Both the position numbers and the translations under genes were made by a program. Under the pieces are notes generated by a model. That model was not told the DNA's origin and did not search any database. It saw nothing but the letters and a program-made list of their open reading frames with translations. Of a stretch of 31,127 bases of DNA, positions 14,385 to 21,601 are shown piece by piece. Source of the DNA: Fibrobacter sp. GTDB lineage: Bacteria > Fibrobacterota > Fibrobacteria > Fibrobacterales > Fibrobacteraceae. Location of the stretch: NCBI GenBank assembly GCA_017550445.1, contig JAFZOV010000067.1, forward strand, positions 1 through 31,127. Reading direction: 5' to 3'. Position 1 is the first letter of the stretch. The number at the start of each line of letters is the position of its first letter.

Positions 14385-14630
14385 ATGGCAGATTTTAAGA
14401 TTGACGATACGATTGACATTACCGATGTCGTGTGCCCGACCACTTTCGTGAAGGCGAAGGTTGCCCTGGAAGAACTTGACGAGGGTCAGATTCTTTCGAT
14501 CCGATTGAATGACGGCGAACCGGTGCAGAATGTACCGCGCAGCATCAAGGAAGAAGGCCACGAGATTCTCAAACTCGACGACAACAACGACGGCACCTTT
14601 ACGCTGATTGTGAAGAAGGTCGGCGAATAA
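14385..14630 (+). CDS. TusA-like sulfurtransferase
   Basis: An 81-residue TusA/YedF-family protein, a small sulfur-relay protein that carries persulfide sulfur on one cysteine. The signature is VVCPTTFVKAKVALEEL with C17 followed by Pro, then the two-strand ending TLIVKKVGE, the usual TusA size and pattern. It opens the operon that also encodes a sulfur carrier, an E1-like enzyme and a JAMM peptidase, so it may hand sulfur to the carrier in place of, or beside, sulfide from sulfite reductase. GGAGA precedes the ATG. It ends 17 bp before the carrier gene. A second TusA domain lies in the fusion at 26574. Confidence 0.9.
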   Translation: MADFKIDDTIDITDVVCPTTFVKAKVALEELDEGQILSIRLNDGEPVQNVPRSIKEEGHEILKLDDNNDGTFTLIVKKVGE

Positions 14631-14647
14631 CTTTTAAGGAGATTAAC

Positions 14648-14854
14648 ATGATTATTACTGTTGCTGGAAACAAGAAAGAATATAAGGACGGCTTGACCGT
14701 CGCTGAACTGATTGAAGCTGAAAAGATTGACAATCCGCTTTACGTTACGGTTTCTGTAAACGAGGAATTTGTTGGAAGTGGAACTTTTGACAAGGCGGTG
14801 CTTAAAGAAGGAGACACCGTGGAATTCCTCTACTTTATGGGAGGTGGCTGCTAA
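14648..14854 (+). CDS. ThiS-like sulfur carrier with extra C-terminal Cys (HcyS-like)
   Basis: A 68-residue ubiquitin-like sulfur carrier. It has the ThiS pattern: short beta-grasp fold with TVAELIEAEKIDNPLYVTVSVNEEFV and EGDTVEFLYFMGGG. The protein ends MGGGC, so one residue follows the glycines. A free C-terminal Gly is needed for adenylation, so the Cys must be removed, very likely by the JAMM peptidase two genes downstream. HcyS of Wolinella and QbsE of Pseudomonas are known carriers with C-terminal extensions removed this way. With MetY and siroheme sulfite reductase also in the island, a homocysteine-making role is more likely than thiamine synthesis, as no other thi gene is present. 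Preceded by AAGGAG; its stop overlaps the next start. Confidence 0.88.
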   Translation: MIITVAGNKKEYKDGLTVAELIEAEKIDNPLYVTVSVNEEFVGSGTFDKAVLKEGDTVEFLYFMGGGC

Positions 14855-15663
14855 TGGCTTTTACGAACGAACAACTCGAACGCTATTCGCGCCACATTAT
14901 TCTTAAGGAAGTCGGTGCCAAGGGTCAGAAGAAGCTCTTGAACGCCAAGGTGCTCGTGATTGGCGCGGGTGGCCTCGGAGCACCTGTCGCTATGTACCTC
15001 GCTGCCGCAGGTGTGGGCACTATCGGCATTGCTGACGCCGACGTGGTGGACCTTTCGAATTTGCAGCGCCAGATTATCCATGCCACGCAGGATGTGGGTA
15101 AGCCCAAGGTGCAGTCCGCAAAGGAAACGATGGAAGCGATGAACCCTGACGTGAAGGTGATTACTTACCACACGTTCGTCACGAGCGACAACATCCTCGA
15201 CTTGATTAAGGATTACGATTTCATCATCGATGGTACGGACAATTTCCCGGCGAAGTTCCTGATCAACGATGCGTGTGTGATGGCGAAGAAGCCGTTCTCT
15301 CATGCGGGCATTATCCGATTCCAGGGTCAGCTCATGACATACGTTCCGGGACAGGGCCCCTGCTACCGCTGCGTATTCAAGGAACCCCCTCCGAAAGATG
15401 CCGTGCCGACTTGCAAGCAGGCGGGCGTGATTGGTGCGATGGGCGGTGTGATTGGTAGCCTCCAGGCGATGGAAGCGGTAAAGTACATTTTGGGTGTGGG
15501 CAACCTGCTGACAGGTTACCTGCTTACCTACAATGCGCTTACCATGGAATTCCGCAAGGTGAAACTCCCGAGCCATACCGAAGATTGCGCTGTTTGCGGA
15601 ACTCACCCGACGATTACCAAGCTCATTGACTACGAACAGGCTGTTTGCGACCTCAAACACTAG
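14854..15663 (+). CDS. ThiF/MoeB-like adenylyltransferase (HcyF-like)
   Basis: E1-like enzyme that adenylates the C-terminal glycine of a sulfur carrier. At 269 residues it contains GAGGLG (37-42), the ATP-binding DGTDNFPAKFLIND segment, the catalytic Cys C187 in PTCKQAG, and zinc cysteines C170/C173 (PCYRC) and C245/C248 (CAVCG). It has no rhodanese domain, unlike the fusion at 8931, so the sulfur must come from elsewhere: the TusA-like protein encoded upstream or sulfide from the siroheme enzyme. The start overlaps the stop of the carrier gene by one base, so the two are probably translated together. It is about as similar to MoeB as to ThiF, but the company points to HcyF. Confidence 0.92.
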   Translation: MAFTNEQLERYSRHIILKEVGAKGQKKLLNAKVLVIGAGGLGAPVAMYLAAAGVGTIGIADADVVDLSNLQRQIIHATQDVGKPKVQSAKETMEAMNPDVKVITYHTFVTSDNILDLIKDYDFIIDGTDNFPAKFLINDACVMAKKPFSHAGIIRFQGQLMTYVPGQGPCYRCVFKEPPPKDAVPTCKQAGVIGAMGGVIGSLQAMEAVKYILGVGNLLTGYLLTYNALTMEFRKVKLPSHTEDCAVCGTHPTITKLIDYEQAVCDLKH

Positions 15664-15672
15664 GCGGTGCGC

Positions 15673-16083
15673 ATGATTACACTTTCAAAAGAAAACTATA
15701 ACAAGATCCTGGCGCATGCGGAAAAGAACTTGCCGGAAGAGGCCTGCGGACTGATTGCGGGCGAAGTGACCGCCGAAGGAAAGGTGATTCGCGAAGTGTA
15801 TCTGCTTACGAACATCGACCATTCCAACGAACATTTTTCGCTTGACCCCAAGGAACACTTGGCCGCCATCAAGGATATTCGCGCCAAGGGACTGAAGCCG
15901 CTCGGCAACTGGCATTCGCATCCGGAATCGCCGTCGCGCCCCTCGCAAGAAGACAAGCGCTTGGCCTACGATTCTTCGGCGAGTTACTTGATTCTTTCGT
16001 TGCAAGATCGCGAAAATCCGGTGTTGAATTCGTTCCACATCGAAGGCGACAATGCTACGAACGAAGGCCTTGTGATTGAATAG
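15673..16083 (+). CDS. JAMM/Mov34 metallopeptidase (HcyD/Mec-like)
   Basis: A second Mec-type zinc peptidase, 136 residues from the ATG at 15673 (a GTG lies 6 bp further upstream). The JAMM motif is complete: HSHPESPSRPSQED in the segment WHSHPESPSRPSQEDKR. It also has EEACGLIAG near the N-terminus with the conserved Glu. As last gene of the carrier operon it is expected to trim the C-terminal Cys from the GGGC carrier and to release the amino acid formed on it, the reaction of HcyD. It has only moderate similarity to the JAMM encoded at 8347, so each probably serves its own carrier. The operon ends at the terminator 24 bp after the stop. Confidence 0.92.
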   Translation: MITLSKENYNKILAHAEKNLPEEACGLIAGEVTAEGKVIREVYLLTNIDHSNEHFSLDPKEHLAAIKDIRAKGLKPLGNWHSHPESPSRPSQEDKRLAYDSSASYLILSLQDRENPVLNSFHIEGDNATNEGLVIE

Positions 16084-16106
16084 ATGCTGATATAGCCAAA
16101 AACCCG

Positions 16107-16140
16107 ACACCCTTGATGATTTAACGTCGAGGGTGTTTTT
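16107..16140. terminator. Convergent terminator between JAMM and pdxR genes
   Basis: Stem ACACCCT / AGGGTGT (16107-16113, 16130-16136), extended inward by four or five more pairs including G-T, followed by TTTTT on the plus strand. On the minus strand the hairpin is also followed by five T (GGGTTTTTGG). The last bases of the T-run form part of the pdxR stop codon at 16139. Confidence 0.88.
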
Positions 16141-17563
16141 AGTTGCACAGGCTCGCGAGTATCTGCACCGCCTTTTGCATGTTCGCCTTGTCAACCGACG
16201 AATAGTTTACAACAAATTTATGTTGCGACGGTTTTGCCTCGAAATAATATTCCGAAAGGGCGCGGATGTTTACTCCGCGAATTCGGGCGCGATTGCAGAA
16301 TTCAACATCGGAACATTTCGTATTCACTTCCAATATAAAGTGCAAGCCGGCATCTTCTTCGTAAATGCGTGCGGCTTTGGAAAGTTTACTCTTGCGGATA
16401 GTCGATAAAAGAATGTCGCGCTTGGCTCGGTACAGGTTGCGCATGCGATTGATGTGCGTTTCGTAGTAACCGAGGTCGATGAACTTCGCCATCACATATT
16501 GGTCGAGGTTCGAAACCGTGCATGAATAGAACGAAAGTTCGTTGCGAAATTTTTCGACAAGGTGCGGCGGGAGTACCATGTAACTGAGCCTGATAGCAGA
16601 AGTCATCGTCTTGGAAAATGTATTCAGGTAAATCCCCTTCTCGGTGACATCGATATTTTGTAGCGCCGGAATCGGTTTGCCGGTCATGCGGAATTCACTG
16701 TCGTAATCGTCTTCGACAATGTATCGCTTAGGCGATTCTGCGGCCCAGCTAAGCAATCGGTAACGTTCTCCGACGGGCATCACCTTGCCTGTCGGGAAAT
16801 GGTGCGACGGCGAAATGTGAACAATGTCTGCATCGGACTTTTTCAACGCATCTACAAAATTGTCGCCATCGACGGGGATGTGGCAAACTTTGATGCCGTA
16901 TTGGCTGTAGAGTTTTGAAATCTTGCCGTAGCCAGGATCTTCGACACCGTAGCATTTATCGAATCCGAGCAGTTGCACCAGTAATCCATAGAGATAATCT
17001 GTTCCTGCGCCGATAACGATTTGTTCGGGCGAAACCTGAATGTTCCTGAATTCGCGAAGCATGCGGGCAATGGCGCGACGTAGTTCTAACGAGCCCATTC
17101 CCGGAGAAACTTGCAGCAAATCGTTCTGCCTTTCGCAAAGGACTTCGCGAGTGATTTTCGCCCAGGTGGTAAAGGGGAACGCTTCGATGTCGGAACCGTT
17201 GCTTGCAAAGTCGGCAATGTATTTCGGGTTGGTATGTTCCGATTCTTCGGGGAATTCTGCGCGGAGCCTGCGTGTACGAGATTTCTTGCGGCTACGGAGT
17301 GTTTGCGTGTTGGCCGCAGCATTAATGTCGGCAACAAAGAAGCCCTTCTTGGGGAGCGAATAGATAAAGCCTTCGGCCAAGAGTTGCGCATATGCATTTT
17401 CAACCGTCACGACGCTAACGCCAAGATTTTGTGCGAGGTTGCGCTTGGATGGGAGTTGTTCTTCGGCAAGAATATTTCCGTTTACGATATCTTTTTTGAT
17501 GCATTGGTAAAGGTAATGATAGAGGCTGTTTGCTCCCGCCTTGGAAATATCATATGTGAACAT
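16139..17563 (-). CDS. pdxR: PdxR-like MocR transcription regulator
   Basis: A 474-residue MocR/GntR-family regulator. Residues about 1-75 form a GntR winged helix (YQCIKKDIVNGNILAEEQLP, then RNLAQNLGVSVVTVENAYAQLLAEGF). Residues about 100-474 form an aminotransferase-like PLP-binding domain, with IVEDDYDSEF and the PLP lysine in YLNTFSKTMTSAIRLSYM. Facing pdxST, it is best read as PdxR, which senses PLP and controls its synthesis. I chose the ATG at 17563, which fits the family start; the frame is open to 17677 but that runs into the promoter region. It probably binds the direct repeats at 17568-17611. Confidence 0.9.
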   Translation of the reverse strand: MFTYDISKAGANSLYHYLYQCIKKDIVNGNILAEEQLPSKRNLAQNLGVSVVTVENAYAQLLAEGFIYSLPKKGFFVADINAAANTQTLRSRKKSRTRRLRAEFPEESEHTNPKYIADFASNGSDIEAFPFTTWAKITREVLCERQNDLLQVSPGMGSLELRRAIARMLREFRNIQVSPEQIVIGAGTDYLYGLLVQLLGFDKCYGVEDPGYGKISKLYSQYGIKVCHIPVDGDNFVDALKKSDADIVHISPSHHFPTGKVMPVGERYRLLSWAAESPKRYIVEDDYDSEFRMTGKPIPALQNIDVTEKGIYLNTFSKTMTSAIRLSYMVLPPHLVEKFRNELSFYSCTVSNLDQYVMAKFIDLGYYETHINRMRNLYRAKRDILLSTIRKSKLSKAARIYEEDAGLHFILEVNTKCSDVEFCNRARIRGVNIRALSEYYFEAKPSQHKFVVNYSSVDKANMQKAVQILASLCN

Positions 17564-17567
17564 AAAT

Positions 17568-17611
17568 CTGACCTTATTCAATTCGCTAATCTGGTATTGA
17601 ACTGACCTTAT
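17568..17611. promoter_or_regulatory. Direct repeats between pdxR and pdxS (candidate PdxR site)
   Basis: Two identical CTGACCTTAT sequences at 17568-17577 and 17602-17611, start to start 34 bp, a little over three helical turns. CTGGTATTGAA between them resembles the same half-site. MocR regulators often bind direct repeats, so this is a likely PdxR site. It ends about 90 bp upstream of pdxS and touches the pdxR start. Confidence 0.65.
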
Positions 17612-17703
17612 AAAAATAGTAAAAAACTGAATATTGTGGAGGCCTAGCGAATGTTTTAAATTACGCCTTGAAAACAAACAATTCTACAATCAAGGAGATT
17701 TAC

Positions 17704-18582
17704 ATGTCTGAACAGAACCGCTATGAACTCAACAAGAATCTTGCCCAGATGCTCAAGGGTGGCGTCATTATGGATGTGACCACGCCGGAACAGGCAAAAA
17801 TTGCAGAAGCCGCAGGGGCCGCCGCCGTAATGGCATTGGAACGCATTCCCGCTGACATCCGCGCTGCGGGTGGCGTTTCGCGTATGAGCGACCCGAAGAT
17901 GATCAAGGGTGTTCAAGACGCTGTTTCTATCCCTGTGATGGCGAAGTGCCGTATCGGGCATTTTGCCGAAGCCCAGATTTTGCAGGCGATTGAAATTGAC
18001 TACATCGATGAAAGCGAAGTGCTTTCCCCTGCCGATGACATTTTCCACATCAACAAACGCGAATTTGATGTTCCGTTCGTGTGCGGTGCCAAGGATTTGG
18101 GCGAAGCGCTCCGCCGTATTGAAGAAGGTGCGTCGATGATTCGCACCAAGGGCGAGCCGGGCACGGGCGACATCGTCCAGGCCGTACGTCACATGCGCCT
18201 GATGAACCAGGAAATCGCCCGCATTTCTAGCATGCGCGAAGATGAACTCTTCAATCGAGCCAAGGAACTTCAGGTTTCGTACGACCTGGTGCGCTACGTT
18301 CACGACCACAAGAAACTCCCCGTGGTGAACTTCGCTGCCGGTGGTGTCGCCACCCCTGCCGATGCGGCGCTCATGATGCAACTCGGTGCCGAGGGCGTGT
18401 TCGTGGGTTCCGGCATTTTCAAATCGGGAAACCCTGCCAAGCGTGCCGCCGCCATTGTGCAGGCGGTAACCAACTACACCGATGCAAAACTCATTGCCAA
18501 ACTCTCCGAAGATCTGGGCGAGGCCATGGTTGGTATCAACGAACAGGAAATTGCTTTGCTTATGGCTGAAAGGGGGAAGTAA
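17704..18582 (+). CDS. pdxS: Pyridoxal 5'-phosphate synthase subunit PdxS
   Basis: Synthase subunit of the two-protein PLP synthase: ribose 5-phosphate, glyceraldehyde 3-phosphate and ammonia give PLP. At 292 residues from ATG 17704 it keeps D24 ([13 protein letters not shown]), the catalytic lysine K81 ([15 protein letters not shown]) and K149 ([12 protein letters not shown]), at the numbers known from Bacillus PdxS. AAGGAG precedes the ATG; a TTG further upstream gives a less likely start. The glutaminase gene follows with no gap. Its presence within sulfur genes makes sense as cysteine desulfurase, MetY, CysK and MalY all need PLP; that link is inference. Probably controlled by the divergent PdxR-like regulator. 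Confidence 0.97.
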   Translation: MSEQNRYELNKNLAQMLKGGVIMDVTTPEQAKIAEAAGAAAVMALERIPADIRAAGGVSRMSDPKMIKGVQDAVSIPVMAKCRIGHFAEAQILQAIEIDYIDESEVLSPADDIFHINKREFDVPFVCGAKDLGEALRRIEEGASMIRTKGEPGTGDIVQAVRHMRLMNQEIARISSMREDELFNRAKELQVSYDLVRYVHDHKKLPVVNFAAGGVATPADAALMMQLGAEGVFVGSGIFKSGNPAKRAAAIVQAVTNYTDAKLIAKLSEDLGEAMVGINEQEIALLMAERGK

Positions 18583-19197
18583 ATGGGAATTAGAAAACCG
18601 CAGATTGGCGTGCTGGCGGTGCAGGGGGCGTTCATTGAGCATGAGCGCATTCTGCAATCGCTTGGTGCCGAAGTTTTTGAAATCAGACAGTTGCGCGATT
18701 TGAAACGACCGATTGACGGACTTGTGCTCCCCGGTGGCGAAAGTACCGTACAGGGGAAACTCCTCCGCGACTTGGGATTGTTTGAACCGTTACGCAAAAA
18801 GATTGTCGAAGGTTTGCCGGTGCTTGCGACATGTGCCGGAGCGATCCTTTTAGCAGAACACATTGCAGGCGAAAACAAGGCGCACTTTGCAACACTCCCT
18901 GCCATCATCCGCCGCAATGCCTACGGAAGGCAACTCGGCAGTTTTTTCACTGAAAACGAAGTCGCGCATATCGGAAAAGTCCCGCAGACATTTATCCGTG
19001 CGCCCTTCTTTGAATCGGTCGGGAACGACGTTGAAGTACTTTCGCGAACAGCAAGTACCAACGGAATTTCCGGCAGCGCAAGCGCCGAGCAAATTGTCGC
19101 CGTGCGCTACAAGAATCAAATCGCGCTCTCGTTCCATCCGGAACTCAACAGCGACACCAGCATTCACCGGTATTTCTTGGGGGTGGTAGGAAATTAG
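18583..19197 (+). CDS. pdxT: Pyridoxal 5'-phosphate synthase glutaminase subunit PdxT
   Basis: Glutaminase subunit that feeds ammonia to PdxS. The 204-residue product has the class I amidotransferase-like triad: C84 in LATCAGAILLA, H185 and E187 in SFHPEL, with the substrate loop LPGGEST (49-55) and the N-terminal GVLAVQGAFIEHE. Its ATG starts directly after the pdxS stop, so the two are one operon. No ribosome site other than the AGGGGG inside pdxS is needed. The product is cytoplasmic and forms a large dodecameric complex with PdxS. No terminator is obvious immediately downstream; a structured region follows. Confidence 0.96.
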   Translation: MGIRKPQIGVLAVQGAFIEHERILQSLGAEVFEIRQLRDLKRPIDGLVLPGGESTVQGKLLRDLGLFEPLRKKIVEGLPVLATCAGAILLAEHIAGENKAHFATLPAIIRRNAYGRQLGSFFTENEVAHIGKVPQTFIRAPFFESVGNDVEVLSRTASTNGISGSASAEQIVAVRYKNQIALSFHPELNSDTSIHRYFLGVVGN

Positions 19198-19210
19198 CCG
19201 TCATTTTTTG

Positions 19211-19345
19211 TATATTTCACATTGACAGGCACCGGTAGCGGATTTCCGACTACAAGCCAAGTTCGACCTAAGAAGCCGGCTTTTTGTTATATCCCCAATG
19301 AAAATTGGGCGCATTTATATAGCAAGGTCGGCTTTTTTGTTTTTT
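19211..19345 (+). other. Structured intergenic region with two terminator-like ends
   Basis: Begins with a TATATT like the promoter boxes elsewhere, though without a -35 match. It contains a perfect stem CCCAAT-GAAA-ATTGGG (19294-19309). AAGCC at 19254 can pair with GGCTT at 19278, ending in TTTTTG. Alternatively AAGC plus CGACCT (19254-19269) can pair with AGGTCG-GCTT at 19325-19334, ending in TTTTTTG. The two pairings exclude each other. It may be two nested terminators of pdxST or a leader RNA; no family is recognised. Confidence 0.35.
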
Positions 19346-19355
19346 AGGAGTAAAA

Positions 19356-19607
19356 ATGAATCAGAATGAAGAAAATACTGGAGAAATTGTGCTTTACCAG
19401 CCGGAAGGCGAGGTGAAGTTGGAAGTTCGTGTTGAAAACGAGACCGTGTGGCTCACGCAGGCGCAGATGGCGGAATTGTTTTCCGCGACAAAGCAAAATG
19501 TCAGTCTCCATATAGCCAACATCTACAAAGAAGGAGAACTTCAACATAATCCAACTGTCAAGGAATACTTGACAGTTCGCTTCCCCCTTTCGCCATTCGG
19601 CTTATAG
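19356..19607 (+). pseudogene. RhuM-family N-terminal remnant
   Basis: An 83-codon frame matching the start of RhuM-family proteins: GEIVLYQPEGEVKLEVRVEN, then ETVWLTQAQMAELFSATKQN and VSLHIANIYKEGELQ. Full RhuM proteins are about 300 residues or more; here the family sequence stops after VKEYLTV, and the frame ends with RFPLSPFGL, unrelated. The last codons are already in the promoter module of cysP (starting at 19601). So it is a decayed fragment, truncated at its 3' end. TAGGAG precedes its ATG and could still allow translation of a small product with unknown role. RhuM genes often travel with mobile DNA, so an old insertion is likely. Confidence 0.75.
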
Positions 19608-19670
19608 AAAAATCTGATAATTCCGCATAAGAATTAAGTATTGGACAATAGCAAAAATGGCTTCTATATT
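19601..19670 (+). promoter_or_regulatory. Sulfur-module promoter 3 (before cysP)
   Basis: Ungapped 70-bp copy with TTAT-N11-ATAA (19602-19620), TTCCGCATAA, TTGGAC at 19641-19646, an 18-bp spacer and TATATT at 19665-19670. The leader to the ATG at 19729 is about 50 bases. The upstream edge overlaps the end of the RhuM remnant. Confidence 0.88.
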
Positions 19671-19728
19671 TTGCCGCACAAAAAACAACGAACAAAAATG
19701 ATAAACAAAAAACAAGTGAGGTAAAATA

Positions 19729-20775
19729 ATGAATCAGAATTTTGTTAAGAAAGTACTTGCAGTTTCTATCGCCGCCACCAGCCTTTTCGCTCTTTCTGCT
19801 TGCGAATCCTCCGAAGAAAAGGGTGCCGCCAACAACGCCAAGGTCGAAAAGCAGACGCTCACTAACGTGTCTTACGACCCGACGCGCGAACTCTACGCCA
19901 ACTACAATGTCGCCTTCGCCAAGCACTGGAAAGAAAAGACCGGCAAGGATGTGGAAATCACGCAGTCCCACGGCGGTTCCGGCAAGCAGGCTTTGGAAGT
20001 GGCTAACGGTCTTGAAGCCGATGTGGTGACGCTCGCCCTCGAATTCGATGTGAACGCAGTGCGCGACGCAGGCCTTATCGAAGACGGCTGGGTCAAGGAA
20101 TTTCCGCTGAACAGTTCTCCGTACACTTCTACCATCGTGTTCCTGGTCCGCAAGGGCAACCCGAAGAATTTGAAGGACTGGGGCGACCTCGTGAAGCCCG
20201 GTATCGGCATCATTACGCCGAATCCGAAAACTTCCGGTGGTGCGCGCTGGAACTACCTTGCCGCTTGGGCATGGGCCGAAAATCAGTATAACGGCGACCA
20301 GGAAAAAGCTAAGGATTTCGTGAAGAAACTCTACGGCAACGTACTCGTGCTCGCCTCGGGCGCCCGCGGCTCTACCACGACCTTTATCGAAAACGGTCAG
20401 GGCGACGTGTTGCTCTCCTGGGAAAACGAAGCTTTCCTCGCTCTTAAGGATTACCCGAACGACTACGAAATCGTGATTCCTTCCATCAGCATTCTGGCTG
20501 AACCCTCCGTTGCCATTGTAGATAAAGTTGTTGACAAGCGCGGCACTCGCGAACTTGCCACCGAATACCTGAACTACCTCTACAGCGACGAAGGCCAGCA
20601 CATTGCCGCAAAGAATCACTACCGTCCGTCTAACAAGGAAATTCTCGCACAGTACAAGGAATTCGACCCGAACGTGAACCTGGTCAGCATCGACCGCTTC
20701 GGCGGCTGGGACAAGGCGCAAAAGACACACTTCTCCAACGGCGGCATCTTCGACCAGATTTACGAAAAGAAGTAA
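19729..20775 (+). CDS. Sulfate/thiosulfate-binding lipoprotein of ABC transporter
   Basis: Binds sulfate or thiosulfate outside the inner membrane and passes it to CysTWA. At 348 residues it has a lipoprotein signal ending LSACESS (Cys 25) and the family signatures [13 protein letters not shown] (48-60), [11 protein letters not shown] (78-88) and [20 protein letters not shown]. The protein ends in YEKK. Both Sbp and CysP types share these motifs and I cannot tell which anion it prefers. It has GTGAGG before the ATG and its own promoter module. Its partners cysT, cysW and cysA lie about 800 bp further on, past a minus-strand HD-domain gene, so it forms a separate transcript ended at 20811. Confidence 0.95.
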   Translation: MNQNFVKKVLAVSIAATSLFALSACESSEEKGAANNAKVEKQTLTNVSYDPTRELYANYNVAFAKHWKEKTGKDVEITQSHGGSGKQALEVANGLEADVVTLALEFDVNAVRDAGLIEDGWVKEFPLNSSPYTSTIVFLVRKGNPKNLKDWGDLVKPGIGIITPNPKTSGGARWNYLAAWAWAENQYNGDQEKAKDFVKKLYGNVLVLASGARGSTTTFIENGQGDVLLSWENEAFLALKDYPNDYEIVIPSISILAEPSVAIVDKVVDKRGTRELATEYLNYLYSDEGQHIAAKNHYRPSNKEILAQYKEFDPNVNLVSIDRFGGWDKAQKTHFSNGGIFDQIYEKK

Positions 20776-20810
20776 TCGCCTAAATTTTTGCCATAAAATC
20801 ACCAAAATAA

Positions 20811-20845
20811 ACGCCGCCTCCTGCAAACAAGAAGCGGTGTTTTTT
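20811..20845 (+). terminator. Terminator after cysP
   Basis: ACGCCGC / GCGGTGT (20811-20817, 20834-20840) with a loop of 16 bases, followed by six T. One G-T pair. It sits between the cysP stop and the stop of the convergent HD-domain gene. A second small stem (20847-20863, GATTCGG...GAATC) follows. Confidence 0.82.
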
Positions 20846-20888
20846 AGATTCGGACCGAGAATCAGGCGCGAGATTGCGCGGAACTTAA

Positions 20889-21458
20889 TTACGCGGCGCT
20901 ACCGGCGAGGCCGATTTCGGCGGCGTGGGCGCGCATGCCTTCGATGCAGATTTCGGCGACATCCTTTACGTCCATGCCGAGCAGGGCGCAACCTTTGAGA
21001 ATATATTCGCGGTTGCACTTGGCAGCAAACTTCTTGTCCTTGAATTTCTTCATGAAACTTTTCACTTCGAGGTCCAGGATCCCGTTCGGGCGCATCCTCG
21101 CGCAAGCCTGAATGATACCCGTGAGTTCATCGACCGTGAACAGGCTCTTTTCCATGTTCGTCTTGGGCTCAACATCGTTCACGATTTCAAAACCGTGCGC
21201 CATGATGGCACGGACATCTTCTTCGGAAACTCCCTGCGCAAGCAATTCCTTTTCGGTGTGTTGCAAGTGCTCTTCCGGAAATTCCTGATAGTCGTAATCG
21301 TGCAGGTAACCCACCGCCTGCCAGTGTTCCTCATCTTCGCCAAAGTGCTTCGCCATCGCACCCATTGCATAGCACACATTCAGCGAATGAATCACCAGCG
21401 ATTCTTCGGTCACATGATCCTTGTTCAATTCCTTCGCACGTTCGAGAGTTAAATTCAT
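20889..21458 (-). CDS. HD-domain phosphohydrolase-like protein
   Basis: A 189-residue HD-superfamily protein. Metal ligands can be placed: H24 (LVIHSLNV), H53-D54 (YLHDYDYQEF), H88 (MAHGF) and D110 (VDELTG). The family includes nucleotide and phosphate-ester hydrolases; the YLHDYDY form is common in small bacterial HD proteins annotated only by domain. It lies on the opposite strand between cysP and cysTWA, facing cysP and diverging from cysT. It shares the 143-bp gap to cysT with the promoter module, so it could be affected by the same regulator, but no module-type promoter points its way. GGAG lies about 8 bp before its ATG. The substrate is unknown. Confidence 0.85.
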   Translation of the reverse strand: MNLTLERAKELNKDHVTEESLVIHSLNVCYAMGAMAKHFGEDEEHWQAVGYLHDYDYQEFPEEHLQHTEKELLAQGVSEEDVRAIMAHGFEIVNDVEPKTNMEKSLFTVDELTGIIQACARMRPNGILDLEVKSFMKKFKDKKFAAKCNREYILKGCALLGMDVKDVAEICIEGMRAHAAEIGLAGSAA

Positions 21459-21520
21459 TGGAATGCTCCATTTTTTTTGCGATAATATAAATTATTTCGA
21501 ATAGCTAGAACCCTCTTTGG

Positions 21521-21590
21521 GTTATAAAAAAAATCAATAATTCCGCATAAGAATTTAGTATTGGACGCGGCGGAAACGGCGTTCTATATT
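21521..21590 (+). promoter_or_regulatory. Sulfur-module promoter 4 (before cysTWA)
   Basis: Ungapped 70-bp copy with TTAT-N11-ATAA, TTCCGCATAA, TTGGAC at 21561-21566, an 18-bp spacer and TATATT at 21585-21590. The spacer region carries an inverted repeat, GGACGC and GCGTTC (21563-21568, 21579-21584). The -10 box ends only 11 bp before the cysT start codon. Confidence 0.88.
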
Positions 21591-21601
21591 TGGCGACACT
21601 T

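Noticed and set aside
14648..14854. Thiamine synthesis operon (ThiS with ThiF)
   Set aside because: No other thiamine gene (thiG, thiH, thiC, thiE) is present and a JAMM peptidase and extra C-terminal Cys are; the sulfur amino-acid role fits better.
21509..21523. AACCC/GGGTT hairpin before the cysT promoter as a terminator
   Set aside because: Five pairs only and no T-run on either strand; neither neighbouring gene ends here.
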